DNA from: Otis tarda
Lineage: Eukaryota > Chordata > Aves > Otidiformes > Otididae
DNA length: 64,000 nucleotides
NCBI GenBank assembly: GCA_026413225.1
Contig: CM048552.1
Location: forward strand, 200,335,553-200,399,552
Direction of reading: 5' to 3'
The stretch's first letter is position 1. The number at the start of each line of letters is the position of its first letter. The translations under genes were made by a program, and so were the position numbers. Positions 24,401-35,887 of this stretch are shown here, in pieces. The notes under the pieces are model-generated. The model saw nothing but the letters and a program-made list of their open reading frames with translations. It did not search any database and was not told where the DNA came from.

Positions 24401-26743
24401 GTGAATTAAGTTTCAGGTCAGTAGCCTGTAAAATATCCTCTATTCCAGGGGGAGACAAGTAAGGATGTTGCAGGACAGAAACCACACTACCTTTTAAAAT
24501 GTTTGTGAATATGAGATGAGATCCACTAGAACACACAGAAGTATTTAGCACAGTGAATCAATAATATCTTTCTGAGATTAACTTATCTTTTTTTTTTTTT
24601 AGAAAAGCAGATACTCTTTCAGTAGAGATCAGCTACACTCAAATTACCTTCAGTATGCACAATAAACTCTGAGGTAATTATTGTGATCTGAGATGAAGAT
24701 TGTACTGTAGAGCTTATTTGAAACATAAAGTTTTCTTGCATGTTCCAAGTACATTTATATTTTGCTAGTACAGATTGAAAATATCTTACCATAGTGTTAG
24801 TATTTTAAATTGTAAGCAGTATTATGTGACGTATATCAAGTATGATTGCAGAGTAATGGAAATGCTTACCATAGAGGATTTAAAGCAGGATGTCATGCTG
24901 ACTGTTCTTCCACTGTAATTTGAGGTTGCACACACTGAAGTGTGGTTGTTTTGCATCAACCGTGGGCTTAACATAGGTATTTTTGCATAATGCAGAGCAG
25001 CTGCCATGATCTAGTTGTCTACCAGAACTAAAACACTATCCCTACACTTTGATCAGGTCAGTGGCTCCCAGACAATCTGTCAGAGGAATCAAATCATTCA
25101 GTTGATCCAGGAATTGAGCAACAAATGGCTCTTAATGATAACAGTGTCATTATTGTCTTGCTATGAAAGAAAAAGTATCTCATGTAAGTTAGGTAACCAT
25201 TAATTAGATGCTGTATCCATATTGCATATAAACTTTTGTCTACAGGAAACAAGTATATTTTCAATAATTCCACACAAGATTTTGACAAGACTAGCTTTAA
25301 TCCAATGTCTTTTTTCCTGGCATCCTTTGGGCCGTGTCTTCCAGCTGATAGGAGATGCTTGAAACTGATGGAGCTTTCTGCCTTTGAACCAAGGATTTGC
25401 ATTCCTGGTAACACATAGAAAACTTGAGCAGTGAAATTTGCAGTGGCATGAATCCATTGGAATGGAGGAAATGACTGTTAGGAGAGACTACAGTAACACA
25501 TCTCTGTACAACAGTAAGCACAATCTATCCTCCATTCACTACAATGGTTCCCTACGGAGTGCTGAATAGGTAGAGCAGAACTTGCATCTGTCTGTCTTAG
25601 CTCTGCTGACTTTTTCATACGCAGTTCTGTCTTCCATATGTGATGAAACATTGCTTCCTACATGCAGAGTCATAAATCTTGGACAATATTATCTCAGTTA
25701 AATTTATTATAGATTCTTTCACCAAGTAATAGGTTAGCAATATATTTATTCATTAAAAAAATGAGATATCAGTAGGGTGAAGGGAAAAGGATACTCGAAA
25801 GAATTGTATTTGATTTTGCTGATGTTGCTGCTACATATGAGTCTTTATCATTTAAAAGCCTGTTTTGAATATTACTCATTTGATACATTCTAAGAAAACT
25901 ATTTTGAAATATACAGTGCAATTTTATTCTCAGATAGAAGGCTAGTAAATGTTTTGCAGTGAGAAATGGAGTTTGTCTGTGTGATGGATAGTGACTGTGT
26001 TTAAGCATAGTGATTGTCTGTTAATGTTATGTTTCTTGTGGTGATATTTAGCTGAAATACAGTTGAGGTTTGACATCCTGATCTGGCACTGAACAGCACC
26101 ACTTCTCTGCTGTCTATGAATCTGTGCAATTTAATCAGCTGAGGACAAGCCTTGCAAGTTCAAATCAAAATTCAATCAAATCAAAAGATCTTTTTTCCTG
26201 TGTCAAATACAACTGTAAAAAATTAAATCATAATAGTTCTTGTGTACCCATACATGCTCTAGATGACTTCAGTGTTCACTGCTATAGGCATCCACTGTTC
26301 AATTTGTTTCTGAATAGATTCTGATGATAATTTTATTACCTCTCTAAGAGTGTGTTTTCATTTAGAACAATGCAGCGGGCATTCATGAATGAGTCACTCA
26401 TAATTAGACTGAGGTATTTATGCTGTGCTTCTCGTAAGAGACACAACAAATAAGATGCTTACTAATAATTAAAGGGAAACAATCTAAACAGTTCCTCTAT
26501 CATACTGGAAATCATTGAGAAATTGAAGAGAGCAAGGTCCATCATAAATACTGTCACATATATCCTACAGATGCTGTCATTCAGGCTTTATCAATTTCTT
26601 CCTCAAGAGCACAGGGCTGTCTGCAGCCTAGTGATGTGCAGACTGATGATTAGTCTGGTAGGGGAAACCCTCAGCTCCTGAAATGCGGTGATGGCAGTTC
26701 AAATGAATGGCAGAATTCGCACCAACTGAAATGGAAGTTGTTT
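21438..26743. other. Long repeat-poor interval, no gene seen
   Basis: About 5.3 kb with no recognised interspersed repeat, RNA gene or exon. A long T-rich tract at 22931-22967 and T runs at 21934-21943, 24294-24306 and 24590-24600 are present. Open frames up to 106 codons (25094-25414, minus) overlap each other in several frames and show no domain. Confidence 0.5.
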
Positions 26744-26801
26744 ATAGAATCATAGAATTATAGAATCACAGAATAGTTTGGGTTGGAAGGGACCTTTAAT
26801 G
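26744..26801 (-). mobile_element. CR1 LINE 3' end, split by an LTR (part 1)
   Basis: Three imperfect ATTCTATG octamers (26745-26775) followed by the 3' UTR start ('gtttgggttggaagggacc' on the plus strand). The match stops at 26801 where the LTR begins and resumes at 28052 with 'tagtccaacccccctgcag'. The two pieces are one CR1 interrupted by the LTR, so the CR1 is the older insertion. Confidence 0.92.
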
Positions 26802-26802
26802 G

Positions 26803-27951
26803 TGTCGTAGTTCAGCCCCGATCAGGACCAGACTACGCAGTCTCTCTCTCACTCCCCCCACCTTCCGAGAAAACAGGGAGAGAAAATATAAGGAAAACGG
26901 CTCGAGGTTTGAGATAAGGACAGGGAGAAATCCTTAAAGTTACCGTCACGGGCAAAACAGACTCGACTTGGGGAAAACTATTCATTTATTACTACAAACA
27001 GCAGGATAATGAGACAGGGAACAAGATAACCTCCATCCACCCCTCCCTCTTCCCAAGCTTAACTTTATCTCTACTACCTTCCCCCCCCGAGCGGCACAGG
27101 GGGGAAGAGGGAATGGGGGTTGCAGTCAGTTCATCTCATCATACGTTGTTTCACGCCGCTGCTTCATGGTCGGGGGAAGAACTCCTCACATTCCTCCCCT
27201 GCTCCATTGTGGGGTCCCTCCCACGGGCCACAGTCCTTCGTGGAACTGCTCCGGCGTGGGTCATCTCTTCCACGGAGTACAGTCTCTCCAGAACGGCTGT
27301 CCCAGCGGGCCCTCCACGGGCCACAGCCGCCTTCAGGCATCCACCTCCCCCGGTGTGGGGTCCTTCACGGGCTGCAGGTGGATCTCTGCTCCTCCGTGGA
27401 CCTCCATGGGCTGCAGGGGGACAACCCGCTCCACCATGGTCGTCACCACAGGCTGCAGGGGAATCTTGGCCAGGAGCCGCATTACTCCTCCCCCTCCTTT
27501 CTGAACTGACCTTGGCATCTGCAGCCGTTCCTCACAACAGGCTGGTAGATGTCTCTCAGGATCTTTTTTACATCTAATCTTATTCACTTCTCATCTCCTC
27601 TCCACTTCTTGCAGCCGGGCTGGACCAAGTCGGGCCCAGTCGGCTGCCTGGCGAGAGGCCAGAGGGTGAGGACTGCAAGGCCCATGAGGCCTGCGCCTCC
27701 CCCTCTGCGCCTCCGCCCCCGCCCAGCTTCTTCCCATCTTCTCTTCTTTTTTTTTTTCTGTTTTCCCCTTCTTAAATACGTTATCGCAGAGGCGTTATCA
27801 CGGGACATTCTGCTACCAATCGGCTCGACCTTGGCCAGCAGCAGGTCCGCCCTAGGCCTGGCCAAGTCCACTGAACAAAGGGGAGCGACTTCTAGCAGTT
27901 TCCTGCAGAAGCTACCACCTTAGGCCCCCCCTCACTAACAAAACCACGACA
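26803..27951 (-). mobile_element. Endogenous-retrovirus LTR, family 1, nested in CR1
   Basis: A complete 1149-bp LTR on the minus strand. The 5' end at 27951 reads TGTCGTGGTTTTGTTAG and the 3' end at 26803 is ...CTACGACA. It matches the plus-strand LTRs at 35041-35882 and 48182-49316 over most of its length. Minus-strand signals visible are TATTTAA (27772-27778 as TTAAATA) and AATAAA (26985-26990 as TTTATT). The CCAAT box of the sister copies is changed to CCGAT on the sense strand. Unlike the sister copies, its upstream side retains about 95 bp of apparent internal proviral sequence ending in a polypurine tract. Antisense open frames of up to 154 codons follow from GC-rich sequence and are not taken as genes. 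Confidence 0.93.
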
Positions 27952-27968
27952 TTCCACCCCTCGCCTCT
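27952..27968 (-). promoter_or_regulatory. Putative retroviral polypurine tract
   Basis: A 17-nt purine-dominated run on the minus strand (one pyrimidine, a C in GAGGCGAGG), immediately upstream of the LTR TG dinucleotide. In retroviruses the PPT survives RNase H and primes plus-strand DNA, setting the U3 edge. A second copy lies 43 bp further upstream at 27995-28011. Confidence 0.65.
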
Positions 27969-28037
27969 GTGAATTACGTATTTAAGAATTCTAATTCCAC
28001 CCCTCGCCTCTGCGAATTACATATTTAAGAATTCTAA
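27952..28037 (-). repeat. 43-bp tandem duplication carrying a polypurine tract
   Basis: Two head-to-tail 43-bp units (27952-27994 and 27995-28037) differing at only 2 positions. On the minus strand each unit ends in the purine-rich run AGAGGCGAGGGGTGGAA, and unit 1 directly abuts the TG that opens the LTR. That is the position of a retroviral polypurine tract, the plus-strand primer site next to U3. The interpretation as PPT is inference from position and composition; the duplication itself is read directly. Confidence 0.85.
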
Positions 28038-28051
28038 TTCTAATTCTAATG

Positions 28052-28315
28052 TAGTCCAACCCCCCTGCAGTGAGCAGGGACATCTTCAACTACTTCAGGT
28101 GGGATCTTGCCAGAGTGGAATAGAGGGGCAGAATCACCTCCCTCGCCCTGCTGGCCACGCTTCTTTTGACGCAACCCAGGATGTGGTTGGCTTTCTGGGC
28201 TGCAAACGCACATTGCCAACTTATGTTGAGCTTCTCACTCACCAGTACCTCCCAGTCCTTCTCCTCAGGGCTGCTCTCAATCCATTCTCTGCCCCGCCTG
28301 TATCTTTGGAAGTGG
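28052..28315 (-). mobile_element. CR1 LINE, split by an LTR (part 2)
   Basis: Continuation of the CR1 at 26744. It resumes in the 3' UTR, then jumps at about 28098 from 3' UTR sequence to the ORF2 C-terminal region ('gggatcttgccagagtggaatagaggggcagaatcacc'), an internal deletion of several hundred bases relative to 18645-19471. Minus-strand translation keeps [17 protein letters not shown] and [24 protein letters not shown]. The right edge is at about 28315. Confidence 0.9.
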
Positions 28316-29096
28316 GTGGTCATGGCTATGCAACTCTTTTCTTAGAAGTACTTCTTCAGGCTTCCCCAGTCCTGGAACTCTTTTGATATCTTCTATTATT
28401 TTCTAATGCTGTTATGGTGACCTGAGCCCAATCTGACTTGCTATCCTATTTATTGTGTTTCCCGTTCAAAGCACTTCTCCATAACCGACACTCAGTGTCA
28501 TACAGGGACGGGGAACTGGAGTCCTTGAAATAAAAGATGCTTTACTGTACAGTTTCTAAAAGCAGCAAACATCACCAACTGCCTCCTTCCCTCCCCCACC
28601 ATAGCTCACGTATGGTGTGTGGGACTTGACTTTCCAAAGCAACCCTCAGATCTGTAAATGCACTGAGCAATAAAAAATGTGAGTTAAAAAAACAGTATCT
28701 AAAGAGGAGAAGGTTGCAATCCTCTGTGCAGAGAAAAAACCCAGAGATATATGGACTCCTCTCACCCAGCATATGTTTGCAGAGATTCAGGGGAAGAAAC
28801 AAATTCTGGGGACTGCTGGTGACACCAGCACAGCACAGGGCCTAGTGCACACCTTGGACATGATCCCATTGAAACAATGGGCTGTTGGATACAGCAAAAC
28901 AAAGCCTGCAGACTTCCAACAAAGTGTTAGTTTTCAAGGCATGGATCAAGCCTTTTCTTCTCAAAGTGTTGACTGCAAACTCCATGCTTCCCTAAAACTC
29001 ATTTCTAAGTAAGATGAGCAATCCTGAAAGAGGATGCTTGTAACAATGTAACACCTTTGATACACTCCTCTAGAGATATAACTATCTTAATAAAAA
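28316..29096. other. Unique DNA, no gene seen
   Basis: About 780 bp with no recognised repeat. An open frame at 28773-29012 (79 codons, plus) shows no motif. Nothing further is supported. Confidence 0.45.
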
Positions 29097-29315
29097 ATAG
29101 AATCACATAATGCTTGGGACTGAAAGCAACATCTAGAGGTCATCTGGTCCACCTCTGTTGCTCAAGCAGTGCCGCCTAGACCAGGTTCCTCAGAACCCTG
29201 TCCAGATGGATTTTGAATACCTTAGGGATGACATGTCCACCACCTCTCTAGGCAACTTATGTCAATGATCAGTCACCATCACAGTAAAAAACTGTTTCCT
29301 GATGTTCAGAATTTT
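29097..29315 (-). mobile_element. CR1 LINE 3'-end fragment adjoining an LTR
   Basis: Reverse complement of CR1 3' UTR. The octamer tail is decayed (29098-29112), followed by recognisable segments equivalent to 'aggtcatctggtcca', 'ccaggttcctcagaaccctgtcca' and 'ccaccacctctctaggcaac', then 'cagtaaaaaactgtttcctgatgttcag'. The CR1 match reaches the left target duplication of the LTR that starts at 29321; no clear CR1 continuation is seen beyond 29903. Confidence 0.88.
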
Positions 29316-29320
29316 CTCCC
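29316..29320. repeat. Target-site duplication, left copy (CTCCC)
   Basis: CTCCC abuts the LTR start at 29321 and recurs at 29899-29903. Confidence 0.75.
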
Positions 29321-29898
29321 TGTCCTGGTTTTGGCAAGGATAGAGTCAATTTTCCTCTCAGTAGCTAATATGTTTTGCATTTTATATGTGAAGAATATTG
29401 ATGAACACACTGATATTATGAACTGTTGCTAAAGAGACCAAGGACACTGTCTGTCTTTCCAGGTCTCCCTAATGTGCAGATGCAGGAAACTGGGAGGGAT
29501 ATAGCCAGAATAACTGACCCAAACTGGCCAAAGAGAGTATTCCATGCCATAAATGTCATGCTCAGTATAGAAGTGGGGGTTGCCCAGTGGGGCAGATCTC
29601 TTGCTCTCTCCCTCTGGCTCCTTTGCTTGCTGCTCGGTTTCATTTCTGTGACCGCTGCTTGGGATGGGCTGTATCAGTCACTCCGACATCAGGTGGCGAG
29701 AAATCATGCATTGTTCATTTTGTATATTTTAGTAGCCTTATATATTTTGTTATTATTGTAATTTTTCTTTGCTATTGTAGTTAACTGTCTTCATCTCAAC
29801 CCACAAGTTTTCCTTTGTTCCCAATTCTCTCCCCCATCCCACTAAGTAGAGGGAGGGTGAGCGGGAAACTGTGTGGTTACCAGGGCTAAGCCACAACG
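29321..29898 (+). mobile_element. Solo LTR of an avian endogenous retrovirus, family 2
   Basis: A 578-bp plus-strand LTR beginning TGTCCTGGTTTTGGC. With the 5-bp CTCCC duplication as frame the last two bases are CG, explained as a decayed CA terminus. It is the same family as 20815-21432 in the opposite orientation. A TATA-like TATAGAAG sits at 29566-29573, about 245 bp from the 5' edge, in the place expected for a U3 promoter. No internal retroviral sequence flanks it, so it is a solo LTR. It lies at the right edge of a CR1 fragment. Confidence 0.92.
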
Positions 29899-29903
29899 CT
29901 CCC
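29899..29903. repeat. Target-site duplication, right copy (CTCCC)
   Basis: Partner of 29316-29320; fixes the LTR right edge at 29898. Confidence 0.75.
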
Positions 29904-30547
29904 TATCAACTGTACTTTCATCACAGGCATTTCCATTTTGTAAGAACAGAGGCATTTTTTCTTTGCAAATATAAATAGTTGCAAATATACATAATGAAGT
30001 AGTACATAGATGGCTACAGAAATGATCAGGTGGGAGACCCTGCTACAGACTTTGCCATTAGCTGCTGAAGCAGGTACATTTGTAATTGAAACAAGGCATG
30101 TTCCCTTCTAAGTATCTCTCCACAACGCCTGTATTCAAAAATAGAGGTGAATGCTCAGGAAATAGAGTCCATTTAGCTCAAATTCCTTATGTAGTACTAA
30201 GACTATGCAGAGTTGATTTCTCCCTGTCTTTTCTAAGGGTTTCATGGTCATTGCAATCTCCTGCTTTCCTCTAGGAAATGACTAAAGAAGGGAAGGACAG
30301 CTAGTTGAGTGCCTATGAGCATAGCAACCACCTGTCACTGAAGTAATAAAGGACATTTTATCTCTCAGTGCCACTTTCTTTAGATTCATATGTCTTTTAA
30401 ATAAAACTTCACGACACTACGTTTGGTGTTTTTGCTTCTATTTAGTGAAGCAGTTGCCCACGAAAACCCATTTCCTTCCCCCACTGAGTTAGAAAATGTA
30501 ATGAAGTTGCTAGAGCAGATCTGTAGGCCGTTCTTCGAGCACAAGTT
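29904..30547. other. Unique DNA, no gene seen
   Basis: About 640 bp without a recognised repeat or gene. The last 100 bp may include a more diverged extension of the following CR1. Confidence 0.45.
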
Positions 30548-30773
30548 AAAATGCAAGAAATTCCGTTTAACTATAAGAAAAAAACCTTTTTTTTACTGTG
30601 AGGGTGGTCAAACACTAGAGGCAGGTAGCGAATATATTCAGAGATATTCAAAGGCTGACTGGACATGGTCTTGAGGAACCTGCTGTTGGTGACTCTGCTT
30701 GGAGCAGGGGATTGGACTAGATGATCTCCAGAGGTATTTTCCCAGCTCAGCCATTCCATATTCCTTTGATTCT
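30548..30773 (+). mobile_element. CR1 LINE 3'-end fragment, plus strand
   Basis: One of the few plus-strand CR1 copies. It carries the end of ORF2 ('tgcaagaaattccgtttaac', then 'actgtgagggtggtcaaacac'), the 3' UTR with 'ttggactagatgatctccagagg', and a decayed octamer tail (30751-30773). Indels break the frame; the segment corresponding to 'gaacaggttgcccagagagg' is degraded. Confidence 0.9.
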
Positions 30774-33700
30774 CCCACGCTCTGGCTGCATGTCCTACCT
30801 GTTCAGTTCTGCAGGAGACTGTGCTTTCTGCTCTGGTTAGAAACTCTTCCAGCTACTGACTTTTCTTTAAAATATTATTCAGTGCCTAATACACTATGAA
30901 CTTGATTTCTTATGGACTCTATTATAACATCAGTGTTAGTGATTACTTTCTTGAATATAGGTTCACTTCAAATATGATCATTTGTTTTGGTTTGTTCTTT
31001 TTTTTTTTTTTTTTTTTTTTTTGTAGACACAAGCTAGCACAAATCACAATGATTCCAAACAAATCCTGTTTATAGTAAATAACTGAGTTAGTGATACAGA
31101 ATACCAATCTATATTTATTCTTAAAGTAGTTTTTATCCTTCTTTCTAAAGAAATATTTTTTATTTGTATTAACTACATGACATTTTTACCTTTAAGACTG
31201 AAATGTGACACATTTGTCAAGTCAGGAGTGTTTTGTCATTGCTGGTGGATTTTTGGTGGGTGTTTTGGGTTTTTTTTTCTGCTATTTTTTATGAGGAGCT
31301 CCAAATTAGAAAGAGCCTTTATGATTGTTCAAAAAACAAATTCTTATGTTTGTCTTACAATCTCCAAATTCCCACCTCAGGAGGCATATTAAATACAAAT
31401 TTGGTAAGGACATATAACTCTATGTCACAGAAATAACACTTATTGGTCTCTATCGTATAGAGGAGACCTTAGGAAGAAAGCTGCCAGGGTAAAGAAATAC
31501 TTTTCTTTGCCTCTTTTTTTTTTTTCAGGTTGAGTTATAAATGACTTTTAAAACCTTTTCCTGGCTAAGTTTCTCTAGAAATATTTTGTAGGCTGTCAAA
31601 ATATTGATGAAAATGAACATCCAAAAAGACTAGACTTGCAGACTAAGAGAGTGGTGTAAAACCACACTGGATACCATCACTGTGAATTGCTGAAGCGAGA
31701 ACTTAAACAATTGCTTCCACCACATTCTGTACATAACGCTTCCTCCTGTCCTTCTCCTCAGTGGTATCACATTGGAAAGAAGCATTTCCATATTCCAACC
31801 TTCTGATGAGAGAATAGGAAGGAGACAGGCAGGCAAGAAAGGATTCATCTACGCTGGTTGGTTTAAGATGTCTTTACAAATTGTGGAGAGAAACTGGCAC
31901 TGGTATGAATATTTGATTCAACTTTAACTTAAAAAATTGAAATAGTTCAAACCCCATATAGGTCATTTCCCAACAATTTCAAGAACATAGAAAACTTTTT
32001 TGCCAATCGCTGATAAAATTCTGGCTCCTGTTGCAGGCTAACATTGATAGTCCTGTAAATTAAACAACAGCAGCAAATGCTGGGAATATACTGTTGCAAC
32101 ATGTATAAGAACTCATGGGGAAACAGGGACATGTCCTAGTTTATTTCTGTTGAGGGCTATTTTTTTTTTTAAAGAAAAAAAAGGCACATACATAGACTGA
32201 ACAAGACAAAATAATCCTAATTAATTTTCCTTCCTTTGCTTCAGGAGACCTGAGAGGTGAAAGAGATTCTAACAGAGCTTCATACATTAGGAACCAAAAG
32301 GAAGGCAGCGTGGGAAATTTTTAGTTGGCTTAAATCACTTTCTATTGCCTTGTTTCAGTATGTATTGTATTTTATATATGTATATGTATTTTATTTTACA
32401 TAGTTTAAAAGTACTGTATAAATACATAAATAGTATGCAATTTATAAATTAGAATTGACTGTATATGTATCTGCACTGACATTGTCTCATTAATGGTACT
32501 CATTTGTAAGTATTTAATAACAGAATTAAGGAGTCATTTAAAACTACTGGAAATAATAAAACAGATTGTTACATAGCACTGTTAACTCTTCAGTAGTAAA
32601 ATAAAAAGTTTCCTGCCTTTACGAGCTGTAAATGAAAAGTTAGAATGAAAATAAATTCCACAGACTGAGTATGGTACCCTGGGAAATATATAAGGGCAGC
32701 AAAGTTAGCATTAGATTGCTCTTGCCTCCTATTTAGGACAGTGAGTACCAGGGTCACTGTCATGTAAAATCTCTCAGACTTTATTTGCAGTCCAACAAAA
32801 GATCAAGGCAATTCCACCCAAGCAGCAAATCCAAAAAGAGCAACAGAAAACTGTACTTTTGTAGACTATGGAAGCAGTACTTTTCAGCCTTTCTGAGAAC
32901 TTTGTTCCCTCTGCGTGGTCAATCTTGCTCACTTCCACTTCTGATTGTTCCCTCTGCTGCTCCACTCCTTTTCCAAGAAGTGTATGTCTAACCCTTGCCC
33001 TTCTTTAGGGCTGGAAATCTATTTAAATCCACAAGGTGAGCTGATTCCCAGCACCTTAAATGCAGTTTTCCTTCACAGTGACAGCTGATCCTCCAGATTG
33101 TGAAAGGGTCTGTAGTGTTTGGGTTTAGGAAAAACACTTCTGACCTCCACAGATTGAGAATCCTTTTCTGTTCCTGTTACTGATATTTTATTGGATGGGT
33201 ATTCTCAATATTCCTCCCAAATCTCACCTGAGTTGTCTAGTTGGACTGCACAGTCTTTGGGTAGGAACTGTGTCCTTCTCAGGATGTAACACATCTATCA
33301 TAACACGTCTGTTATCTCAACTGGAACTGTTATGTTGGAATAAAACATACATGTTTTGTCTGGATTGAAAAATATTCTAAAGATACCAAATAAGTTTACA
33401 CAATCCCGGATTGTTCCTCAGGATCACATCTGTATAAATTATCTTTGGTTAGCACAGCTGTTTCATAATAACTTCTAATTCTACAAATTGAACTACTTAA
33501 GAAATGTTTTGGAAAAACATATTTCAGAGTCACAATTTCCCTGCATGCACATTCATAGCATAAGAATTTGCTGTTGGTTTGGCCAAGCATACTCAATTAC
33601 AAATTTCTCTGTATGGTATACAGTAAGGATAAAAATATACACAAAATCTTTTAAAGTGCCTATGGATTATTTTGTCCATTCATTTTGCATCTAACTTAGC

Positions 33701-34138
33701 TGTTGCTTTAGCAACAGAAAAAAACCATGCAGATAGCTCTCAGATCAGATAGAATGATTCAACTCAGATCAAGTATGATAGATATGACATGATCACTGTT
33801 TCTTTTGCTATTTGTAGGCTTATACAAAGAGAACATTCCTTTTGCATTTGCAAATGACGTAAAAATGCATTACTCATTGTATATAGGCTATTGCTCCAAT
33901 CCCTCATTCCCTTTTCCTGTGCACCGAAAGTCATAGTTCATGCCTTTGGACACTGGTGATACCTGAGTGCATTATGTTCCTGCTGAGCCTTTACAATGTT
34001 CTACATGTACTATGCATCTTGTTTAGAATAATAATTTGACACTAAAACATCACTAGTCAGCTGATTTGAAATGTAATAGCCTGTCATTTCTTCACCTCAG
34101 GCCAGTGATGTCATGTAACATGACTTTACTGGCTTATC
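30774..34138. other. Repeat-poor interval, no gene seen
   Basis: About 3.4 kb without a recognised interspersed repeat or exon. Poly(T) at 31000-31022, T-rich at 31271-31279 and 31509-31520, and T/A runs at 32161-32184. Open frames are all under 75 codons. Confidence 0.5.
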
Positions 34139-34350
34139 AGAATCATAGAATCATAGAATGGTTTGAGTTGAAAGAGACCTTGAATAAAGATCATCCAGTT
34201 TCAAACCCTCTGCCATGGACAGGGATGCCTTCCCTACACCAGGTTGCTCAAAGCCCCAACCAACCTGGCCTTGAACATTTCCAGAGATGTGGGATCCACA
34301 ACTTCTCTGGGCAACCTGTTCCAGTGCCTCACCACCCTCACAGTAAAGAA
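34139..34350 (-). mobile_element. CR1 LINE 3'-end fragment
   Basis: Reverse complement of the CR1 3' UTR with two intact octamers at 34139-34160, then the usual 3' UTR phrases ('caggttgctcaaagcccca', 'aacctggccttgaacatttccag', 'tctgggcaacctgttccagtgcctcaccaccctcacagtaaagaa'). Truncated at about 34350, before the coding region. Confidence 0.95.
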
Positions 34351-35035
34351 TGTGCCATCATCTCTCCTTGGGCTAACTATTCCAGTTCCCACCATCTGCA
34401 TCACTGCGTCACTGAAGGTGTATGACTATTTCCAGTTGTTTTGTGTCATGTTGATTATTTTATTTAATCATATTGCAAATTATAATTCCTAGGGAAAAAA
34501 AATTAAATCAAAGCAAATAATTTAAGAATACATTTATTATGTACATGTGCTTCAGTATTCCACTACTCAGGTACTAATAGAAAGTCAGTTTAGAGTAAAG
34601 AGGTACTCCATAACTGCTTCAGTGAAGCAAGCTATATATGGTGTTTTGCTTAAGATGAATAAAAATACACAGTAAATATTTAGGAAATATATAGATGTTA
34701 TGACAAGGAGGGAGAAAGGCAGGAGTGTTTGTGGAGGATGTGAACTAGTGAAAGATGTTTCTTAGAGCCATGTCTGGAGGTCATGATCCATTTTGGAAAG
34801 GATATTTGATCAAATGCAGATTTCATTTGATGAAAAGTAGACAAGCACATCTAAACTAGTCTCCCTAAGTGCCATCTCTAGTAAAGGAGAAAGAAGTTTA
34901 TCTCATCCTAAATAGCATATCTAAAATAGGTCAAACGACTCAGCTGAGAAAAGAGGAATATAAGAATAACCATAGAGCTTCAGGTCAAAGGTTCACCGAG
35001 CTGGCATTTTTCTCTCTGACTTTCTTGGCAAGTGG
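34351..35035. other. Unique DNA, no gene seen
   Basis: About 690 bp with no recognised feature. Confidence 0.45.
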
Positions 35036-35040
35036 GACAT
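35036..35040. repeat. Target-site duplication, left copy (GACAT)
   Basis: GACAT directly precedes the LTR start at 35041 and recurs exactly at 35883-35887. Confidence 0.85.
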
Positions 35041-35882
35041 TTTTGTGGTTTTGTTTAGTGAGGGGAGGCCTAAGGTAGCAGCTTCTGTAGGAAACTGCTA
35101 AAAGTTGCTCCCCTTTGTTCAGTGGACTCTGCTGGGCCTAGGGCGAACCCGCTGCTGGCCAAGGCCGAGCCAATTGGTAGCAGAATGTTCTGTGATAAAG
35201 CCTCTGTGATAACGTATTTAAGAAGGGGAAAACAGGAAAAAAATAGAGAAGAAAAGATGTGAAGAAGCTGAGCGGGGGCAGAGGCGCAGAGGGGGAGGCG
35301 CAGGCCTCATGGGCCTTGCAGGCCTCACCCTCTGGCCTCTTGCCAGGCAGCCGACTGGGCCTGACTCGGCCCAGCCCAGCTGCAAGAAGTGGAGAGGAGA
35401 TGAGCTGGATGATGTGAAGAGATTCTGAGAGGCAGAATTCTGGGTGGGACCCCACAACAGAGCGGGGGAGGAATGTGAGGAGTTCTTCCCCCGACCATGA
35501 AGCAGCGGCGTAAAACAACGCGTGATGAACTGACCGCAACCCCCATTCCCTCTTCCCCCCTGTGCCGCTCGGGGGAAGAGCGGGGGGGGCGGGGGGAGGT
35601 GGGAAGGTAGTAGAGATAATGTTAAGCTTGGGAAGAGGGAGGGGTGGATGGAGGTTATCTTGTTCTCTGTCTCATTATCCTGCTGTTTGTAGTAATAAAT
35701 GAATAGTTTTCCCCAAGTCGAGTCTGTTTTGCCCGTAACGGTAATGGTTTTAAGGATTTTCTCCCTGTCTCTCAAACCTCAAGCCGTTTTTCCTTATATT
35801 ATCTCTCCCTATTCTCTCGGAGGGCGGGGGGAGTGAGAGAGAGACTGTGTAGTCTGGTCCCGATCGGGGCTGAACTACGACA
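35041..35882 (+). mobile_element. Endogenous-retrovirus LTR, family 1, internally deleted
   Basis: An 842-bp plus-strand LTR. The first bases TTTTGTGG are a decayed TGTCGTGG, and the end is CTACGACA. Exact GACAT duplications flank it. It has a palindromic CCAATTGG (CCAAT at 35170-35174), TATTTAA at 35215-35221 and AATAAA at 35694-35699. Relative to 48182-49316 it lacks about 290 bp, the loss falling between about 35398 and 35445, which removes the degenerate tandem array carried by the other two copies. It is a solo LTR with no internal retroviral genes alongside. Confidence 0.93.
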
Positions 35883-35887
35883 GACAT
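35883..35887. repeat. Target-site duplication, right copy (GACAT)
   Basis: Exact partner of 35036-35040. Confidence 0.85.

Noticed and set aside
27113..27577. 154-codon open frame on the plus strand across the minus-strand LTR
   Set aside because: Same artefact as in the 48182-49316 copy: antisense GC-rich LTR sequence.
27961..28037. Two-copy repeat considered as a CRISPR-like or satellite array
   Set aside because: Only two head-to-tail 43-bp units with no spacers; position next to the LTR edge fits a polypurine-tract duplication.
26803..29898. A provirus bounded by the LTRs at 26803 and 29321
   Set aside because: The two LTRs are of different families and opposite orientation, and the DNA between them is CR1 and unique sequence without gag, pol or env.
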